A model generated the notes under the pieces. It searched no databases and was not told where the DNA came from. It saw only the letters and a list, made by a program, of their open reading frames with translations. Shown one piece after another: positions 33,118 through 44,900 of a stretch of DNA of 64,000 bases (position 1 is its first letter; every line of letters begins with the position of its first letter). The position numbers were made by a program, and so were the translations under genes. This DNA comes from Nematostella vectensis (Eukaryota; Cnidaria; Anthozoa; Actiniaria; Edwardsiidae), in NCBI RefSeq assembly GCF_932526225.1, contig NC_064039.1:3609001-3673000 (forward strand). Direction: 5' to 3'.

Positions 33118-36100
33118 ATGGCTGCAACTCTGGACGAAGAAACTTGCGCATCGCTCAGTCTTTTGTTAAAGGTGCAGAACTAGTTGGCTCTTTTAACCTA
33201 TGATTGTACTAGTGCTTTCAAAGCACCAGCATTTCGGGATTTATTTAATTCAATTGCCAATATTCCAGAAGATGTACTTTAGTTGGATCCCCCCGTTCTT
33301 TTCTTTATGTCTCACAACATCTCAGAAGTTAAAGCCTAAGTTTATGGGTTATAAATACTTTTAAAAGCATTGCATAGCTTCTTTGATTTTGTCTTATCTT
33401 CAAACCTGCAAGCAAACCTATTACTAAAAGTTTGTGAATGGGTTTATAGGCCAAGTCGAAAGATTTTGTTAAGAATATCATTCAAGATGGATATCAATAC
33501 AGAACAGTTGCAGGTTAGTGTTACCTTATAGCACTTGCGCCAGTATTATACCCTAAGTGAAATGAAAATTTATGGACCTTCTTTTCTGGAAAGTTACCCC
33601 TCCCCTGCCCCAGGGATATTATCAAATGCAAGAAACTTAAGGTTAATATTTTTCGGTGCTTCTTCTTTTTAGTAGTCAAGGGATTGCACATGAACCCTGA
33701 ATCCACCCTTAGCTGCATGTCTTTCGACAGGGCCCGCATGGGGAGGGGGGAGGGGGGGCTTCCCTGTGCTGCTGCAGCATTATTTATTGAGCAGCATTAT
33801 CCCTGTCTTTCCTAACCATTATCTCCTCAGGGTTATTTTTCTACACTTCCTTGCCACAGTCACTTGGTATACACACACTCTCTCTCTCTCTTAAAATGAC
33901 GTTAACGTCGAACTCCAGGAGGAGAAGGAATGGGGTGTGACTAAACAACTAGTATTTGACATGTTCATTAATTGTATACAACACATAAATTTATTATGTA
34001 GCTCTAAATCTCAAAATTGATAGCTCTTTTTGTTTTGAGTACCGCAAAAGTGTAGTTTCAGTAAACGAGTGTAGCTATGTTTTCAGACAGTAAACAGGTT
34101 TTGTGCTTCATAGATCAATTCAATTAAAAGCCTATTTTCTGTATTCTTTTTAGTGCCAACTTCTATAATTAAAGCAACTGCTTCTTCTCTAGATGTTGGT
34201 TTTGATGAAGCAGAAATGGTAAGTTACTTGAGGGGTAGTTTTTTGTTATTCATTATTGTGAAAATACATTTACAAAACTTCATTATCAGATATCACGGTT
34301 GCACTTGGTTTGTACCCTATGCATAAGTTTGATTTTTATTTTACTGTGAACTTTCTCAGAGCCCTTGCTTGTGCAGGTATAATATTGTTTCCCCCAAGGC
34401 AATGGCCTGTAGGGGTATGGCTGTCCCCCCAATATTTTCTTAATGTTTTTGTAACTTCTCCCCCCAATATTTTCAGGCCTGCTACAGCTGTGTGACAGGT
34501 ATTATTTTATTGTCTGCAGCTAACAGCTAGTGTTGTCAAAATGGTTAAACTAGCTCTCTATGAAGGGATCACAGATGCAAAAGATATGTTTGTGATGTTT
34601 CCTGGTAAGTTAATATGTCAGTTCAGTAAAGTTTTTGGAAAAGCAAGTCCATCAAGACACTATGATTTTGTGGCTCTATTTGTATTGTGGTCATAGCAAT
34701 GCAGGAGCAAGATGAAGGAAGCTTTGCTGTCACTTTGTATATTTATTTACATAAAAATAAAACTCAAACTGGAGTTCAATGGTGTGATGAGGTAAGATTA
34801 TTAATGGTTTGTAATCGCTGGTCTCTGGAACAGTTTTTGACTATTAATCCAAAGTGTGCTATTTCTTCAAAGAATCTTACCTTCACCATTTTTTTTTCTG
34901 TTATTCTATAGTGTTGGTTGGCATTATTGTAAAAATATATAGATTGTGTAGCCCTATTGTTGTTCAATTCTCTTATACAGAATTACTGTTTTCATTTAAG
35001 ACACTTTTCACAAGAATCTAAGGGAACTTTTAGCCAAACTAATCGCAGAGAATATGTGAGTACTTTGATTTAGATTTGTTATGTGAGGAATATGTATAAG
35101 CTACTATCAATTATCAACATCCACTTTTGAAAAATAATAATGTTGGCAGCCATTCAGCTGTAGCTGTAGCTGTAGCCATCCTTGGAACTGAGACTTGTGG
35201 TCTATTAATGGAGGCCACTTGAAGAGGTGTCTTACTACAGGTATTTGGTTGAAAAGCACATATTTTTGGACATTGTATAGAGACCCAGTGGCCACTATGT
35301 GGAAAAAGATATAAAATAAAGGGTTGATGCATATAACAACTAACATGTGCTTTAAGCAAAACATGTTTTTTACAAAAACCTATTCTAACCTCCTTATCTT
35401 GTGTGAAGCATATCACTAGTTACATTACTGTGTATGTTATGACTACATAAGGCACTCATAGATAAAACAAAGTCTTTGTTTCAGGCCATCATGGCATGCT
35501 AGCTCTATACATGAACAAGGTAAATGTGTTGATTAATAAGCTTGGCATATTATACCTAAGGAAGAGAGAGGGCTCAGGTGATTTACACAGTGTCAAAAAC
35601 TGTGGTAAACTGTGGAAATTTTTGCCAAGTATCTATAAAATATAATTTGATAACTGTGGTATGTTTTGTTTTTGTGTTTGCATTTGCATTTGCATCTTTG
35701 GATAAAAAAAAAATTAAGCTGTATTTATGTGCATGTGCAAGAATAAAAAAGAGGTTTGCATGTACTTAATTGGACTAACAAACGTGCACACTGAGAAACG
35801 GTATTGTTAAAAGCACTGTTACTCAGTGTGCTGCAGTTGTCATAAGTGAGACAACAGGTGTTATTTTATTTACAGTCTCGCTTCCACGCCTTGTGGATTT
35901 TGATTGGCGGGTAGATGTGAAAACATCATCTGATGCAATTACACGGATGTCCATCCCAACTTGTATTATGCAGCTGCAGGTATGTTCTCCATATCAGCAG
36001 ACATGTATGGATGTTGACTGCCCATTACTGGATATTATAGTGGCAATTATAGTGTGGCAAAAGCTACTGTGGCTGACAAGACAACATTTCAAGTAAAGTT

Positions 36101-36828
36101 AACAAATCAACATGTTAGAATCCCAGTCTTGATATAGACAAACTTCATAACTAAAGAGTGTTCTGCTGCATTCTAATGCACACTGCAGCATTTCATTGTC
36201 ACGCTGATTAGCTAATGAAGTTCATGTCATTAAAAGAGCATGTTTCTTGCCTCTGGTCTGCTTCACAAAACTGCATGGTGGCCATTAGAACAATTACAAT
36301 ATGAGAAAGTAACCTGAGTTGCTCTCATCAAGTGTATATCTTTCAAAATCACCCTGAAGAAGTTTTATTAAAGACGAAAATTTGGCAGAATTCTAGTTTT
36401 TGGTGTATTGTGTTCTTTCAAAATCACCTGATGCTTTGTTAAGCAACAGCATCAGGGGTGTGTCTAGAGAAAAAAGTAGGGTGTGGTCCAGAGTGTAGTA
36501 ATTCACTGACCATAGATCAAAGTTTAAGTCGGCATCCTTAACTTTTGTAATATCCATCCAAATATAATTAATAATTAACGTTAGTCAAACTCATCTCATC
36601 CCAGGTGCTTGAACTGCTTGTTTGCTATTCTTTGTTGTCATTGAAGCTGAATTCTGGTGTTGATTAATGGCAATACTGTCTTTTTTAAAGGTAGAAGAGA
36701 CTGCATCTCATGGTGGCTCCATGCCAACTGTCAGGTGCTTGAATGTAGAGCTAACCAAGGAGAAGTTGGACACTATGTTAGATGGACTCGGTAAAATTAG
36801 ATATCAACTTTCATCCGTTGCTAAGTAA
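33118..36828 (+). CDS. COMMD9: COMM domain-containing protein 9 (linker exon unresolved)
   Basis: Exons supported: 33118-33171, 33450-33513, 34154-34218, 34520-34604, 35876-35979, 36691-36828 (stop TAA). These join in phase to 169 residues; the human protein is 198. COMMD9 is a subunit of the COMMD/CCDC22/CCDC93 (Commander) complex in endosomal recycling. The N-terminal helical part begins MAATLDEETCASLSLLLK. The COMM domain carries SLPRLVDFDWRVDVKTSSD, TRMSIPTCIMQLQ and, at the end, DTMLDGLGKIRYQLSSVAK. The missing piece is the roughly 29-residue linker between MFVMFP and SLPRLVD. The only well-formed exon in the gap (34981-35055, 75 nt, AG before and GTGAGT after) has stops in the one phase-consistent frame. 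The first donor (AAAG|GTGCAG) is weak. Confidence 0.88.
34386..34492. mobile_element. GCCGTAGCAGGCC-family short element in COMMD9
   Basis: It contains GGCCTGTAGGGGTATGGCTG, two CCCCCAATATTTTC blocks and ends AGGCCTGCTACAGC. It shares these with 53236-53372, 54086-54216 and 60296-60434. It lies in the intron before exon 4 of COMMD9. Confidence 0.6.
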
Positions 36829-37597
36829 CAGCCCCTGGATGCCATATCTGCGTTTAAAATACCCCATATATGAAAACAAGTCTATTGACCAAATGCTTTT
36901 CAATGTTTCAGTAATACTGTAGAAACCAGGTGCATGACTATGCTATGCTATAGTATAAACGGTAGACCAGAGGCGTAGCTAGCAAGGAGGGAGGGGGTCA
37001 AGCAGAGAAGCAAAAGGATTGATGGAGTCTTTTCCATACAAACTAATATTTTTACTACGCTACGGCCTTGTAGATAGTCAATTATAAACTCGCCATGATT
37101 TACTCATGAACTTCACTCCGTCGAACAAGTGACAAAAGAACAATATTTGGGACTTTCTGAAGTGGCTGCTTTCACTCATTTTTCAGCTAAAGGCCCATAA
37201 GCAACCAAGCCTACATCAGATCGAGGCTCTATTTAAGCGCTTGTTAAAAATAGAAAGTCATCAAATTGTTTCAAACTTTTAAGAAACCTCTTCTATCGTT
37301 GTTAAAATCGCGTTAAAATCGTCGAAATGCGGCTCAAAGTTTTAAATAGTTATTACTTTATCGTTTTAAAACAATACCTGGCAAATAATTCTAAGATTTA
37401 TCTATATGCTGGCATTTATGCGATGTCATATGAAAGCGGTTTTACCACCTCAAGCCGAAGGCCGAAGGTCACGGGAAATTGAAGTATGTAAAAAGGTTAG
37501 TGAAATTTGTATTAATCGTTCACTGGCGTCCAAGAACAATACAGAGTTCCTTTTGCATTTTATGAGTATTTTAAACACAAGATAATGCACTTGTCAT

Positions 37598-38153
37598 TTG
37601 AAACCCCCACCCCCATGGTCCCGGGGAAGTGTGGGGTTAAGGTGAGGGTTTAGAGCACTTTGAACGAGAATCTGTCCCGAGGGGGTGGGGGAATTGACAG
37701 TTTTTGACTCGAAGACTTATCCCCTCCGTGGGGGTTTGAGAAAAGTGAATAGTGTCACAAATATCATGTTAGTTTCTGGCTTTAGACTCTTCTGTAGCAA
37801 GCAATTCCATGTATCAGCGTGTGGCATGCTGCACGGCGACATGTCCAAAAACGAATAATAAAAAAAATAATGCCAGATGAAGATTATTTATTTTTCCATC
37901 TTTTTTTGTAACTGTTATCTTCATAGTAATTGGTACAAATGTACTTGCTGAAGTGTACTGGCTTTGAGAGATAAAAAAAAGCTTATTTCAGATGACTTGT
38001 TGTCGGGTAGTTGCCTATAGTTTGCATCCCAAAGGGGTAGGGGCATTAAACTGCTGTTTTGTCTCGAGGAGGTGGGGGCTTTTCTTTGTTTTGTACAGGG
38101 TCAAAGTCTAACCCCCCCACCCTTCCCCGGGACCATGGGGGTGGGGGTTTCAA
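37598..38153. mobile_element. 556-bp element with terminal inverted repeats of about 35 bp
   Basis: The left end TTGAAACCCCCACCCCCATG continues GTCCCGGGGAAG. The right end is its inverse, reading CTTCCCCGGGACCATGGGGG then TGGGGGTTTCAA. The match is essentially perfect over about 35 bases. There is no coding capacity. No certain target duplication was seen. Confidence 0.8.
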
Positions 38154-38574
38154 TTTACTAGTGCATAAGAACAATCTTTCGCTTTTTTTGCGTTCGTGTC
38201 GATGCCAGTATCTTGCCTATAGGGAATCTTGCACGCATTGCGTGATAACAATCACAACGACTACAAAGGAATTTGAGTTTAGTTTTCCCGGAAGTTTTTC
38301 AAACTCTGAGCCACTCATTCACATATAGAGGGAATGGAAATAGGAGGTTCGTTCGATTGAAAGGTGAGCCTCGATGCAACCCTGAAAATGCAAGAAGAAC
38401 AAACGATATGTAGAAGTTTTGCCGTGAGTTGAATTTGCAAAACATAGCAGCGAAATATATACTATATACTTTCAATGTGTTCGGCATATATTCTCCTCGA
38501 CTTCTTGCTTCATGGTTATTTAACCTAGATTTTTAATTACAGGTTATAGTACTTATCAGTGATAAGACAAAGAA

Positions 38575-38652
38575 TAGCACGTCTATTGAAAACCAAAAGT
38601 GGACTTTCGGCCGTTGTTCGCACCCCCTGCACCCCCCTGGGTACGGGCCTGC
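38575..38652. mobile_element. GGCCCGTACCCAG-family partial copy
   Basis: It contains GCACGTCTATTGAAAACC, AAAAGTGGACTTTCGGCCGT and CCCCCTGGGTACGGGCCTG, matching the right third of the copy at 41168-41528. The left part is missing. Confidence 0.65.
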
Positions 38653-38925
38653 CTTACCAGTGGCTTGCCAGTTTTGACAAGAAAAATTATATATGGCTAT
38701 ATTAAGTTTAAGATAAATTACGTATACAGCGTAATACAGTATACGTATACTGTAATACAGTATACGTACTGTAATACAGTATACGTTAACGTATACAGCT
38801 TTATATATTAGATTATTCACAAACATTTTGAAGATATTTTTATAGCCGCGGTCAGATTGTTCCCAGCGAGGGCCAAGTTGATTTCCCTGAAAATTATGTA
38901 ACAGTAAGATTTTTTTTAACGTTCA

Positions 38926-39071
38926 GCAGGGGCGTAGCCCAGGGGGCCCGCCCCCCCCTAGCAGCCAAAAATACAGTAAGTGTATGAGACATTATCTAAA
39001 ATACATGAGAAAATGTCTTGAAAGGACCTTTTGGGCCCCCTCCTGTTAAAAATCCTGGCTACGCCGCTGTT
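38926..39071. mobile_element. GCGTAGCC inverted-repeat element with GTTCA flanks
   Basis: The ends are GCAGGGGCGTAGCCCAGGGG and the inverse-type ATCCTGGCTACGCCGCT. The pentamer GTTCA flanks both ends, a possible target duplication. The interior has no coding capacity. It is related to 16147-16345. Confidence 0.65.
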
Positions 39072-39178
39072 CACGTTTTAATTTCGATCATATGATGTGT
39101 TCAATTTGGAAATAAATGTAGAGTTACCGGACCTTTTCAAAATGGCACTAAACATGGACTCGAATCGTTTCTCAGTAT

Positions 39179-39239
39179 TATATAAGACTGTTGCAATTTC
39201 TAGCAACGGTTGACGTCACTTTTGCGTGTAGTGACGTCA
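39179..39239 (+). promoter_or_regulatory. TATA box and two full cAMP-response elements
   Basis: TATATAAG lies at 39179-39186. Perfect palindromic TGACGTCA sites lie at 39211-39218 and 39232-39239, 21 bp apart or two helical turns. TTGCAATTT at 39191, resembling a C/EBP half-site, lies between. They precede the candidate start codon at 39293. ATF/CREB-type control is inferred from these motifs. Confidence 0.6.
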
Positions 39240-39292
39240 TTTGTCCCGCGTACAAATCTAGGAAAATAGATAACTGCCACAGGACAAAAAAT

Positions 39293-39803
39293 ATGGACGC
39301 TTCTGAAGAGGATTATTCCAGTATTAACACAAAGATTCCTGTCTTAACCAGCCGTGCGACAATACAAACCTTCGCCTTTCGCAGTCAGGAGAAAGCGATC
39401 TTTAACCTGGCCCAGGCCAGGAAACGTTGACCCCTCGCGCTCGGCGAGTGTTGAAAGTTTCAATTCACTCGGTGCTTGTACTACGACCTCAGATAGTGGC
39501 CAGTCCACGCAGAGTGCCCCTTTATCGTCGGCCAGCAGCAATCAAGGTTGGATCATTTCGTTACTGAACCACTCTGGCTGTGAAGAACAGCAAAGTTCAC
39601 TCAACTTGATGAAACCGGAGCCAAGACTACCGACCAAAGGCAAGTTCTTTGGGACACGGCGGAATGCGATATGCGAGGAGATCGAGCGGGACCTACCAGC
39701 CGAAACCGACGTATTCGGCCAGACCTCCCTTTTCATCGCTAGAGAGGGTCTGTCCATGCACCAAACAGACTCACGCTGTTCCAGAAACATTCAAAACTGC
39801 TGA
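39293..39803 (+). CDS. Possible short intronless gene of unknown function with two overlapping frames
   Basis: From ATG 39293 a frame encodes 45 residues (starting MDASEEDYSSINTKIPVL, ending LAQARKR) and stops at TGA 39428-39430. A second frame, shifted by +1, is open across this stop and runs to TGA 39801-39803 without its own early ATG. It encodes a Ser/Thr-rich region (SASVESFNSLGACTTTSDSG), then GWIISLLNHSGCEE, KPEPRLPTKGKFFGTRRNA and EEIERDLPAETDVFGQTS. A plus-one shift at CGT-TGA-C, a sequence error or an unseen intron would join them into about 169 residues. I recognise no family. The promoter motifs just upstream support a real transcript. Confidence 0.4.
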
Positions 39804-41167
39804 CAAGCGCTGACACTCCGAATTTGAGACGATGTTGTTCTAAAACTACTTTTCTTTCGCGGATCAGTGAATTCTTTTTTCATAGAACTTGAAAACGATT
39901 GTATACATGAAAATACTTTTTGAAATTTTTGGAATTAAGTAAGCTCGTCCCCGTATGTTTACGTACAAGGTCATTCCGAACTCGTGTGATATATGTGTCC
40001 CGATTTTTTTATCGTATTTGAACGCGTTTTGAAACGCGGGATTTACGATGTCAGAAAGACGACGACGGCGAACACGTAAGATAATGCGGTAGCGCGCTGA
40101 AATTAGCTGCGGTGGCAAGATTGGTGCTTGATCGTGGACGGCCGTTGCTTGAATATCACAATCATCTTTTTAAAGATAATTTTTAAAAGCAATCATCTAT
40201 GCAATTACTAGGCACAGTCGCCACATATTTTGTCTTGACCAATCAACTTTCTAGAATTCTAACACTGTCATTTTGACATGCCAGCGTATGCCTCTTGCCG
40301 TCAGAGGCCTTAAACGACGTCGAGCGCGACATGTAGCGTGCGACATGTCTCCTTTAGTTTTTAGTTGAGCCACTACCAGAAACATACCCGTTTGCCGCGG
40401 CATTTTGGCTGAGAGAAGACGAGAGAAGTCTGGAGGCTCTGGTACCCAGGGTACCAGAAACGTAGTGCGCGACAAATTTTGTAGAGCGCCACACGAATCT
40501 CTAACCTGGGGCGAGGCAGGTTGCGAAAGACCGCAAAGAATAGCTTCACCATGTCGCGGCCCTACTCCCACTTGGGAAGATGGGGATAAGTGAGTATGTA
40601 AGTAAACTTACCGACTCACTCAAACAATCCATTTCAATCTGCTAAAGTAAATGACTGAGGTGCTTTCAATAAGGTATTATACTTCAATCGTGGGTGGTTA
40701 TTTTGAAGTTTTATTTCAAATAAACCGATTTTTTATATGGTAGCGACCGTTGTGATTGACTAATTGGTGGTCATGACATTCCCGTATTGCCCTACGGAAA
40801 ATTTTCATGAACAAAAATGCCATATAAAAATACTATGTAATAAACAACTTCCCCGTAAAGCCTCGGTCGATACGCCAAATTTACTAAGAAAAGGTTGATG
40901 TTTGCCCAATCCAAACGGGATAATACCACATCAATTATCTTTGTATACTCTCTTGTACTATAGGGTGTGACGAGACTTCTAACACTTGTATATAATTCGG
41001 AATAAAACCAAAGACATGAAAGTCAGCCGTGAACTTTGTTGGGTTTGTACAATCAGGGGGCAGGTGAAAGAGTACAGAGGATGTGGTGGCCTTGCGCGAA
41101 TACAAAAGAAACGGAGCAAGAATCTTCTCTCTGATGACTAGGTGGCGCGGTTAAAGAACGTCCTAAC

Positions 41168-41528
41168 CAGGCCCGTACCCAGGATCTTTCTTGGGGGGGG
41201 GGGGGGGGGGGGGAGTGGAGAAATCTGAAAAAAATTGACCTAATTGTTCCCGAGGGGGAAGGGGTAGTTCTCTTATAAAAATCTGACCACCCCTGAAAGA
41301 ACAAAAAGGGACTTTTTAATGCCTTTGCAGTATCTCCAAGGGACGTGTATTGTCGGATCTGGCTACAAAAAAAGTGACTTATGGATTGGTAGCATACCAG
41401 AGTTACCTAGCTTATGCTTTATAGTTTTGTCTACAAAAAGCACGTCTATTGAGAACCAAAAGTGGACTTTCGATCGTTGTGGGGGGTAAATCCTGCAAAC
41501 CCCCCCCCCCCCCTGGGTACGGGCCTGC
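41168..41528. mobile_element. GGCCCGTACCCAG-family inverted-repeat element, copy 3 (best)
   Basis: The ends are CAGGCCCGTACCCAGGATC and CCTGGGTACGGGCCTG, a near-perfect inverted pair. The interior carries a long poly-G tract near the left end, GAACAAAAAGGGACTTTTTA in the middle, and GTTTTGTCTACAAAAAGCAC near the right end, shared with copies at 12922 and 15690. A non-autonomous DNA transposon is the best reading. Confidence 0.8.
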
Positions 41529-41942
41529 TAACAATTCCCTATGTGGCCCCACCCATGACAAGTTAGTCGGTGGCACGATTATAAAGTCCTTGCAATTCTC
41601 TGTTGTGACGCCCCACCCATTCTCACCTTCTTTGTTAAACAATACACTGATCCTATCCCTTTCCCATTCTTACTAAAATAGCCGTCTAAATACCCCATTT
41701 TTAAACGAATAGAAAAATAGGAACGAGTTTATTTTTGTGCACATTCTATGCCGGTGTGGTGAGAGCAACTATAGAGATATCACACCAGCAGTCCTTCCTC
41801 ACAACGGAATTTACTTTAGGTTGTTATTAACCCCTGCATTTATCTCTATTCCTCGAAAAAAAAAATTCCTAAAAATCTTAAAATAAACTAGGGCTTCACG
41901 GACTTCCTGTGTATTCCTTCGCGATGGGTGACGGGAAAGTGG

Positions 41943-41950
41943 TGACGTCA
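41943..41950. promoter_or_regulatory. cAMP-response element (TGACGTCA) at the caprin 5' end
   Basis: A perfect TGACGTCA lies 48 bases before the caprin start codon, close to where transcription would begin. Function is inferred from the motif. Confidence 0.4.
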
Positions 41951-41997
41951 CTGCCGAAGCACATGTGCAGAACACGAACGGTAACTTGACTTTGAGT

Positions 41998-44900
41998 ATG
42001 CCAAGCGCTTCATCCAAACCTTCCGACTCGCAAGCACTCATGGACAGCAGTGACATTGCTAAATCGGGTCTTCTCCTTGTGGAGAAGAAAGTACGAAACC
42101 TCGAGAAGCGAAAGGTTGGTTTATTTTGCCGAGAGCATACCCATATTGTGACTTTTAAGTTGTGAGTACATGCCGTTCCACTGTCATTGACAATCGTCCG
42201 ATCTCTAGATCTTAGACACAATCCGACCACGTTTTCCCTCCTATTTATGTATCTTTGACGCTTTTAGCTTAAGCTCGATGGATACAAGAAGCAGATGGAC
42301 AGTGGCCAGGAGTTAAATGCCGATCAAAAGGTAATTTACCCGAAAAGTTTCCACGCAGGGCGTTGTGAAATGTTTGTCAAAGTGACTACTATTGAACCGA
42401 CTGATATATGAAATTATTCGACCATGCTATTGTGTCGAAATTTGGTGTGCAAACCAATCGATCAAAAATGAGTAACACTAACACGCATAATTATTTGATT
42501 TTTATGGAGTTAAAGGGCTAAAATATGTTTGTATTTTATTTTTGGGGGTTCTTAAAAGCGGAAATAGTGACTGACCTCACTAAATTTTCCTCTTGTGTTT
42601 TAGTTTTCCTCATCAAAATTTCTCACGTGTTTAGTTTAAGAGCCTGTTCTGGATTCAGTAGAATTCTTTAGCCTGTTTTATTCATATAGATGTTGTTTTT
42701 GTCCTAAATAAAATGTCTCACATTAGCAGCAGCAATTGACATTTTTACAACAATCGGAAAAACTTGGAGATTATAGAACATTACATGTTATAAATGAGCT
42801 TACATAAGCTTATTACCTATTCTTCTAAACTATGGATTTATATTGATGTTGCAAACGTTGCCACTCAATAGTGGTGTCAACAATCGCCAGAATTGTTTGA
42901 TTTCAAATTGCCCTTGAAGATACTGGAATTGGAAATGGTCATCATAAAAATGAAATTTGGGTAGATAGTTGCCAGCATTTTGAATTTAAAACTTGAGTCA
43001 TGTTGAATTTAAAGCAGAGATGTTGAATTAAAAGGCTGAAAAATTCAATTTGCTTGACACGCTATATATTCAAAATATGACTAATGCCGCAAATTTACTT
43101 TTTGCTAATGAATTTAAGACTTGGAACAAGAAATACTTGTAATGAACATAAAACATTTACATAGAGATATAGGTTATAGAAATATAACTGACTGAGGAAA
43201 TATTAGCAAACAACTTTACAGCACTGCCCAGCATTGTGAACATTACCAATAAATAGATCTAACAGTTGTGACTGGAATAGAACCTGGAACCCAGTGGTGA
43301 GAGACGTGCATGGTGTGCTGGCAAGCTTTGCTGTCTTATCAACTGTTGTTATATTTTCTCTAGGCTGCGATTGCAAACCTTGATGTGGTTGAGATGAATC
43401 TGGACATGGCTAAGGACCTCTTGAAACAGTTTCAACAGATGCATTCAGAGGTAAGCAGGGTAATAAGTTATCTGAGGTTTCTACTGAAGGTTGAGCTCCA
43501 TTCTATTTTTACACTGAAACATGGTTTTCAGTGCTGGGAGGGTATATTCTAGACAGAGTTGAAAGAACCCACATTTTGGGAATAAAAATGCACTCATTTC
43601 TTGTGTTAATAGCACCAGCATCAGCAAAAGATGCAGGACCTGCGTGCCCCATAATCTTTCATTCTCTTGTGTTAATAGTACCACCGTCAGCAAAAGACGC
43701 AGGCCCAGCATCAGCAAAAGAAGCAGGCCAGGCATGGCCCGCAAACTTTCATTCTCTTGTGTTAATAGTACCAGTAGTAATAGTAATGGGCCTGACGTGA
43801 CCTGCAAACTTTCATTCTTTTGTGTTAATAGTACCAGCGTCAGCAAAAAAAGCAGGCCCGGCATGGCCCGCAAACTTTCATTCTCTTGTGTTAATAGTAC
43901 CAGTAGTAATAGTAATGGGCCTGACGTGACCTGCAAACTTTCATTCTTTTGTGTTAATAGTACCAGCGTCAGCAAAAAAAGCAGGCCCGGCATGGCCCGC
44001 AAACTTTCATTCTCTTGTGTTAATAGTACCAGTAGTAATAGTAATGGGCCTGACGTGACCTGCAAACTTTCATTCTTTTGTGTTAATAGTACCAGCGTCA
44101 GCAAAAAAAGCAGGCCAGGCATGGCCCGCAAACTTTCATTCTCTTGTGTTAATAGTACCAGTAGTAATAGTAATGGGCCTGACGTGACCTGCAAACTTTT
44201 ATTCTTTTGTGTTAATAGTACCAGCGTCAGCAAAAAAAGCAGGCCAGGCATGGCTCGCAAACTTTCATTCTCTTGTGTTAATAGTACCAGTAGTAATAGT
44301 AATGGGCCTGACGTGACCTGCAAACTTTCATTCTTTTGTGTTAATAGTACCAGCGTCAGCAAAAAAAGCAGGCCCGGCATGGCCCGCAAACTTTCATTCA
44401 CTTGTGTCAATAGTACCAGTAGTAATAGTAATGGGCCTGACGTGACCTGCAAACTTTCATTCTTTTGTGTTAATAGTACCAGCGTCAGCAAAAAAAGCAG
44501 GCCAGGCATGGCCCGCAAACTTTCATTCTCTTGTGTTAATAGTACCAGTAGTAATAGTAATGGGCCTGACGTGACCTGCAAACTTTCATTCTTTTGTGTT
44601 CATAGTACCAGCGTCAGCAAAAGAAGCAGGCCCGGCATGGCCCGCAAACTTTCATTCTCTTGTGTTAATAGTACCAGTAGTAATAGTAAGTAATGGGCCT
44701 GACGTGACCTGCAAACTTTCATTCTTTTGTGTTAATAGTACCAGCGTCAGCAAAAGAAGCAGGCCCGGCATGGCCCGCAAACTTTCATTCTCTTTTGTTA
44801 ATAGTACCAGTAGTAATAGTAATGGGCCTGACGTGACCTGCAAACTTTCATTCTTTTGTGTTAATAGTACCAGCGTCAGCAAAAGAAGCAGGCCAGGCAT

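Larger units (their letters stand above)
36829..39170. other. Intergenic region downstream of COMMD9
   Basis: No gene is supported. It holds the inverted-repeat element 37598-38153, a partial GGCCCGTACCCAG-family copy at 38575-38652, a palindromic TACAGTATACGTA-rich tract at 38725-38805, and the element at 38926-39071. Confidence 0.6.
39804..41997. other. Intergenic region upstream of caprin
   Basis: No gene is supported. It includes a GGTACC-containing junction at 40433-40462 related to the 19233 foldback, and the inverted-repeat element 41168-41528. Confidence 0.55.

Noticed and set aside
34697-34791. Candidate COMMD9 exon (AMQEQDEGSFAVTLY...)
   Set aside because: It has acceptable splice sites, but its length of 95 bases does not restore phase to the COMM exon alone or together with the other candidates, and it has no similarity to the linker.
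39293-39803. Ornithine decarboxylase antizyme identity for the +1 overlapping frames
   Set aside because: The layout recalls antizyme, but the second frame lacks the conserved antizyme domain and the stop context is CGT-TGA-C and not the usual TCC-TGA.
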